Positions 41,466 through 43,432 of a DNA stretch of 43,432 nt are shown here, one piece after another; position 1 is the first letter of the stretch; each line of letters begins with the position of its first letter. A program made the position numbers and the translations under genes. The notes below the pieces were generated by a model. It was given only the letters and a program-made list of their open reading frames with translations. It made no database searches and had not been told where the DNA came from. The DNA lies in contig CAMDOY010000001.1 in NCBI GenBank assembly GCA_945903655.1, positions 1-43,432 of the forward strand. Reading direction: 5' to 3'. This DNA is from Rhizobium sp. Q54. Lineage in GTDB: Bacteria; Pseudomonadota; Alphaproteobacteria; Rhizobiales; Beijerinckiaceae.

Positions 41466-43432
41466 ATGGGCAGCGAGAGCTGGTTCGGCAAAAAGCGCGA
41501 GCCCAAACTGGCGGCGCCTCGCAAGGCGCGCGACGACGAGGTGCGCGTCGATCCGCAGGACCGTCCGGATCATCTGCGCAAGCGCAAGGGCGCCCAGCGC
41601 ATCGAACCCTTTTTCGAAGACGCGCGCGGCCCCTCCCACAAGGACAGCAAATCCGAGCCCGTGGCGGGCAAGCGCGCGCGCGCAAAAGCGCCCGTGGAGG
41701 ACGAGCCTGCGGACGAGGAGGAGGCCCAGCCGCGCAAGCGAAAGGCCAAGGGCGAGGGCAAGCCCGAAGGTCGGCGTCGTCGCTCAGTGATGGGCGCGCT
41801 GGTCTATTATGGGGCGGTGCTGGGGGTCTGGTGCTTCATCGGTCTGTGCGGTCTTTTCGCCTGGCATGCGGTGCAATTGCCCCCCATCGACCAGCTCGCC
41901 GTGCCCAAGCGCCCACCCAACATCGCCATTCTCGCCGATGATGGAACGCTGCTGGCCAATCGCGGCGACACCGGCGGGGCCGCGATCCATATCAGGGATC
42001 TGCCCCGCTATGTGCCCAAGGCCTTCATCGCCATTGAGGATCACCGGTTCTATTCCCATTGGGGCATCGATCCCCTGGGCATTGGCCGCGCCGTCATACG
42101 CAATGTGATGAAGCGCGGGGGCATGGAGGGCGGATCCACCATCACCCAGCAGCTCGCCAAGAACCTGTTCCTGACTCAGGAGCGCACCCTCTCGCGCAAG
42201 ATCCAGGAGGCGATCCTCGCGGTCTGGCTGGAGCATCGCTACTCCAAGGACCAGATCCTCGAACTCTATCTGAACCGGGTCTATTTCGGCTCGGGCGCCT
42301 ATGGGGTGGAGGCGGCGGCGCGCAAATATTTCGGCCGCCCCGCCACCGAGATCACCCTGCAGGAGGCGGCCATTCTGGCGGGTCTGATGAAGGCGCCCAC
42401 CAAACTCGCCCCCAACCGCAACCCCAACGGCGCCGCCGACCGGGCTGCACAGGTCATCCTCGCCATGGTGCGCGAGGGCTTCATCAGCGACACCATGGGC
42501 AAGCTGGCGCTGATCAACCCGGCGCAGGCGGCGACGCCGCGCGGGGCGGGCTCGGTCAACTACGCCGCCGATTATGTGATGGACGTGCTCAACGACACAC
42601 TGGGCGCCATCGACGACGACATCGTGGTCACCACCACCCTCAGCAGCGCGCTGCAGGGGGCGGGCGAACGGGCGCTGACCGAGGAGCTGGACAAGAAGGG
42701 CGCGCGCTTCGGGGTGTCCCAGGGCGCGGTCGTGGTCATCGACATGAACGGCCAGATCAAGGCGCTGATCGGCGGGCGCAATTATGCGGAGAGCCAGTTT
42801 AACCGGGCGGTGGCGGCGCGCCGTCAGCCCGGCTCCGCCTTCAAGCCTTTCGTCTATCTGAGCGCGCTGGAGAAGGGCCTGACCCCCGGCTCCGTGCGCG
42901 AGGACGCCCCCATCAATCTGAAGGGCTGGAAGCCCGAAAACTCCACCCATGAATATCTGGGCCCGGTGACCCTCACCCGCGCCCTCTCCATGTCCCTCAA
43001 CACGGTGTCGGTGCGCCTCGCCATGGAGGTGAGCCCCAAGACCGTCATCGCCACCGCCCATCGCCTTGGCGTCGCCTCTGACTTGCGGCCCGACGCCTCC
43101 ATTGCGCTCGGCACCTCGGAGGTGACGCCGCTGGAGCTGGTCAACGCCTATGCGCCCTTCGCCAATGGGGGCCTTGGGGTGCAGCCCCACATCATCGCGA
43201 AGGTGCGCCGCGCCGATGGCAAGCAGCTCTATCAACGCAAGGGGTCGAGTTTCGGCCGGGTGATCGAGCCGCAATATGTGGGCATGATGAACGCCATGTT
43301 GCAGGAAACCCTGGTGACCGGCACCGCCCGAAAGGCCGAGTTGCCGGGCTGGCAGGCGGCGGGCAAGACCGGCACCAGCCAGGATTATCGCGACGCCTGG
43401 TTTGTGGGCTACACGAGCCAGCTCGTGGCGGG
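41466..43432 (+). CDS. Class A penicillin-binding protein (PBP1A family), C-terminus cut by right window edge
   Basis: The first 655 residues of a bifunctional peptidoglycan glycosyltransferase/transpeptidase. A Lys/Arg/Glu-rich cytoplasmic tail of about 108 residues precedes one membrane helix (about 110-135). The glycosyltransferase domain has the catalytic glutamate in EDHRFYSHWGIDPLG, then GGSTITQQLAKNLFL and RKIQEAILAVWLE. The transpeptidase domain shows SAFK in RQPGSAFKPF (active serine), SMSLNT and GKTGTS. The start ATG 41466 is the first start codon after an in-frame stop at 41400; its ribosome-binding site is weak. The cytoplasmic tail is longer than in E. coli PBP1A. A possible activator lipoprotein is encoded at 24849-26060. 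Confidence 0.93.
   Translation, partial: MGSESWFGKKREPKLAAPRKARDDEVRVDPQDRPDHLRKRKGAQRIEPFFEDARGPSHKDSKSEPVAGKRARAKAPVEDEPADEEEAQPRKRKAKGEGKPEGRRRRSVMGALVYYGAVLGVWCFIGLCGLFAWHAVQLPPIDQLAVPKRPPNIAILADDGTLLANRGDTGGAAIHIRDLPRYVPKAFIAIEDHRFYSHWGIDPLGIGRAVIRNVMKRGGMEGGSTITQQLAKNLFLTQERTLSRKIQEAILAVWLEHRYSKDQILELYLNRVYFGSGAYGVEAAARKYFGRPATEITLQEAAILAGLMKAPTKLAPNRNPNGAADRAAQVILAMVREGFISDTMGKLALINPAQAATPRGAGSVNYAADYVMDVLNDTLGAIDDDIVVTTTLSSALQGAGERALTEELDKKGARFGVSQGAVVVIDMNGQIKALIGGRNYAESQFNRAVAARRQPGSAFKPFVYLSALEKGLTPGSVREDAPINLKGWKPENSTHEYLGPVTLTRALSMSLNTVSVRLAMEVSPKTVIATAHRLGVASDLRPDASIALGTSEVTPLELVNAYAPFANGGLGVQPHIIAKVRRADGKQLYQRKGSSFGRVIEPQYVGMMNAMLQETLVTGTARKAELPGWQAAGKTGTSQDYRDAWFVGYTSQLVA

Noticed and set aside
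41784..43274. Open minus-strand frame of 496 codons
   Set aside because: Antisense of the penicillin-binding protein gene, whose own frame carries all catalytic motifs.

Overview
The window is a piece of a GC-rich alphaproteobacterial chromosome, most likely from the Hyphomicrobiales (Rhizobiales). This rests on overall protein similarity as I recognise it, on the housekeeping gene set, and on a perfect GTTC-N7-GTTC direct repeat (the alphaproteobacterial LexA/SOS box) in front of a DNA-repair operon. I cannot name a genus. Genes are tightly packed, often coupled by ATGA, GTGA or TGATG overlaps.

Layout. 1-598: a visibly less GC-rich stretch holding the 5' part of an unrecognised coiled-coil gene that runs off the left edge. 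It abuts the 3' end of a tRNA-Ser(UGA) gene, a typical boundary for an integrated element. 599-7134: tRNA-Ser, typA, a membrane-anchored TAXI receptor, argG, a PAP2 phosphatase and a MoeB/ThiF-type E1 enzyme. 7135-8169: a lower-GC two-gene cassette (unknown protein plus DUF1828 protein) behind overlapping RNA hairpins. 8189-11907: small enzymes (two DUF1993 paralogues in opposite orientation around a RidA gene, a class II aldolase, an atypical crotonase, a DUF1330 protein) and a 28-residue membrane protein on the minus strand. 11908-12198: an AT-rich intergenic region with a palindromic operator-promoter for a CPA2 K+/H+ antiporter gene.

14028-18650: a four-gene minus-strand operon in the order CoA-transferase, TPP-dependent lyase, NitT/TauT-type permease, ATPase, with no binding-protein gene in view. 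It is followed by a divergent MFS transporter, an exported isochorismatase-fold protein without its catalytic cysteine, and glutaryl-CoA dehydrogenase (gcdH).

21952-34807: a conserved chromosomal core: hrcA, a UPF0114 membrane protein, hemW, a lipoprotein of the LpoA/Leu-Ile-Val-binding type, rsmI, yraN, gshB, a secreted metallophosphatase, glnD, grpE, alkB and dapB. hrcA and grpE lie in the same window but are separated by about 10 kb.

34924-39688: an SOS box followed by a Mre11-like nuclease and a Rad50/YhaN-like ATPase, translationally coupled. 39701-41303: a dienelactone-hydrolase-type enzyme and an N-carbamoylsarcosine-amidase-type hydrolase behind a near-consensus sigma70 promoter. 41466-43432: a class A penicillin-binding protein cut by the right edge.

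No insertion sequence, CRISPR array, rRNA or complete prophage was seen. The least explained parts are the left-edge element, the DUF1828 cassette with its hairpins, the tiny membrane protein with the neighbouring orphan terminator, and the CoA-transferase/TPP-lyase/transporter operon.
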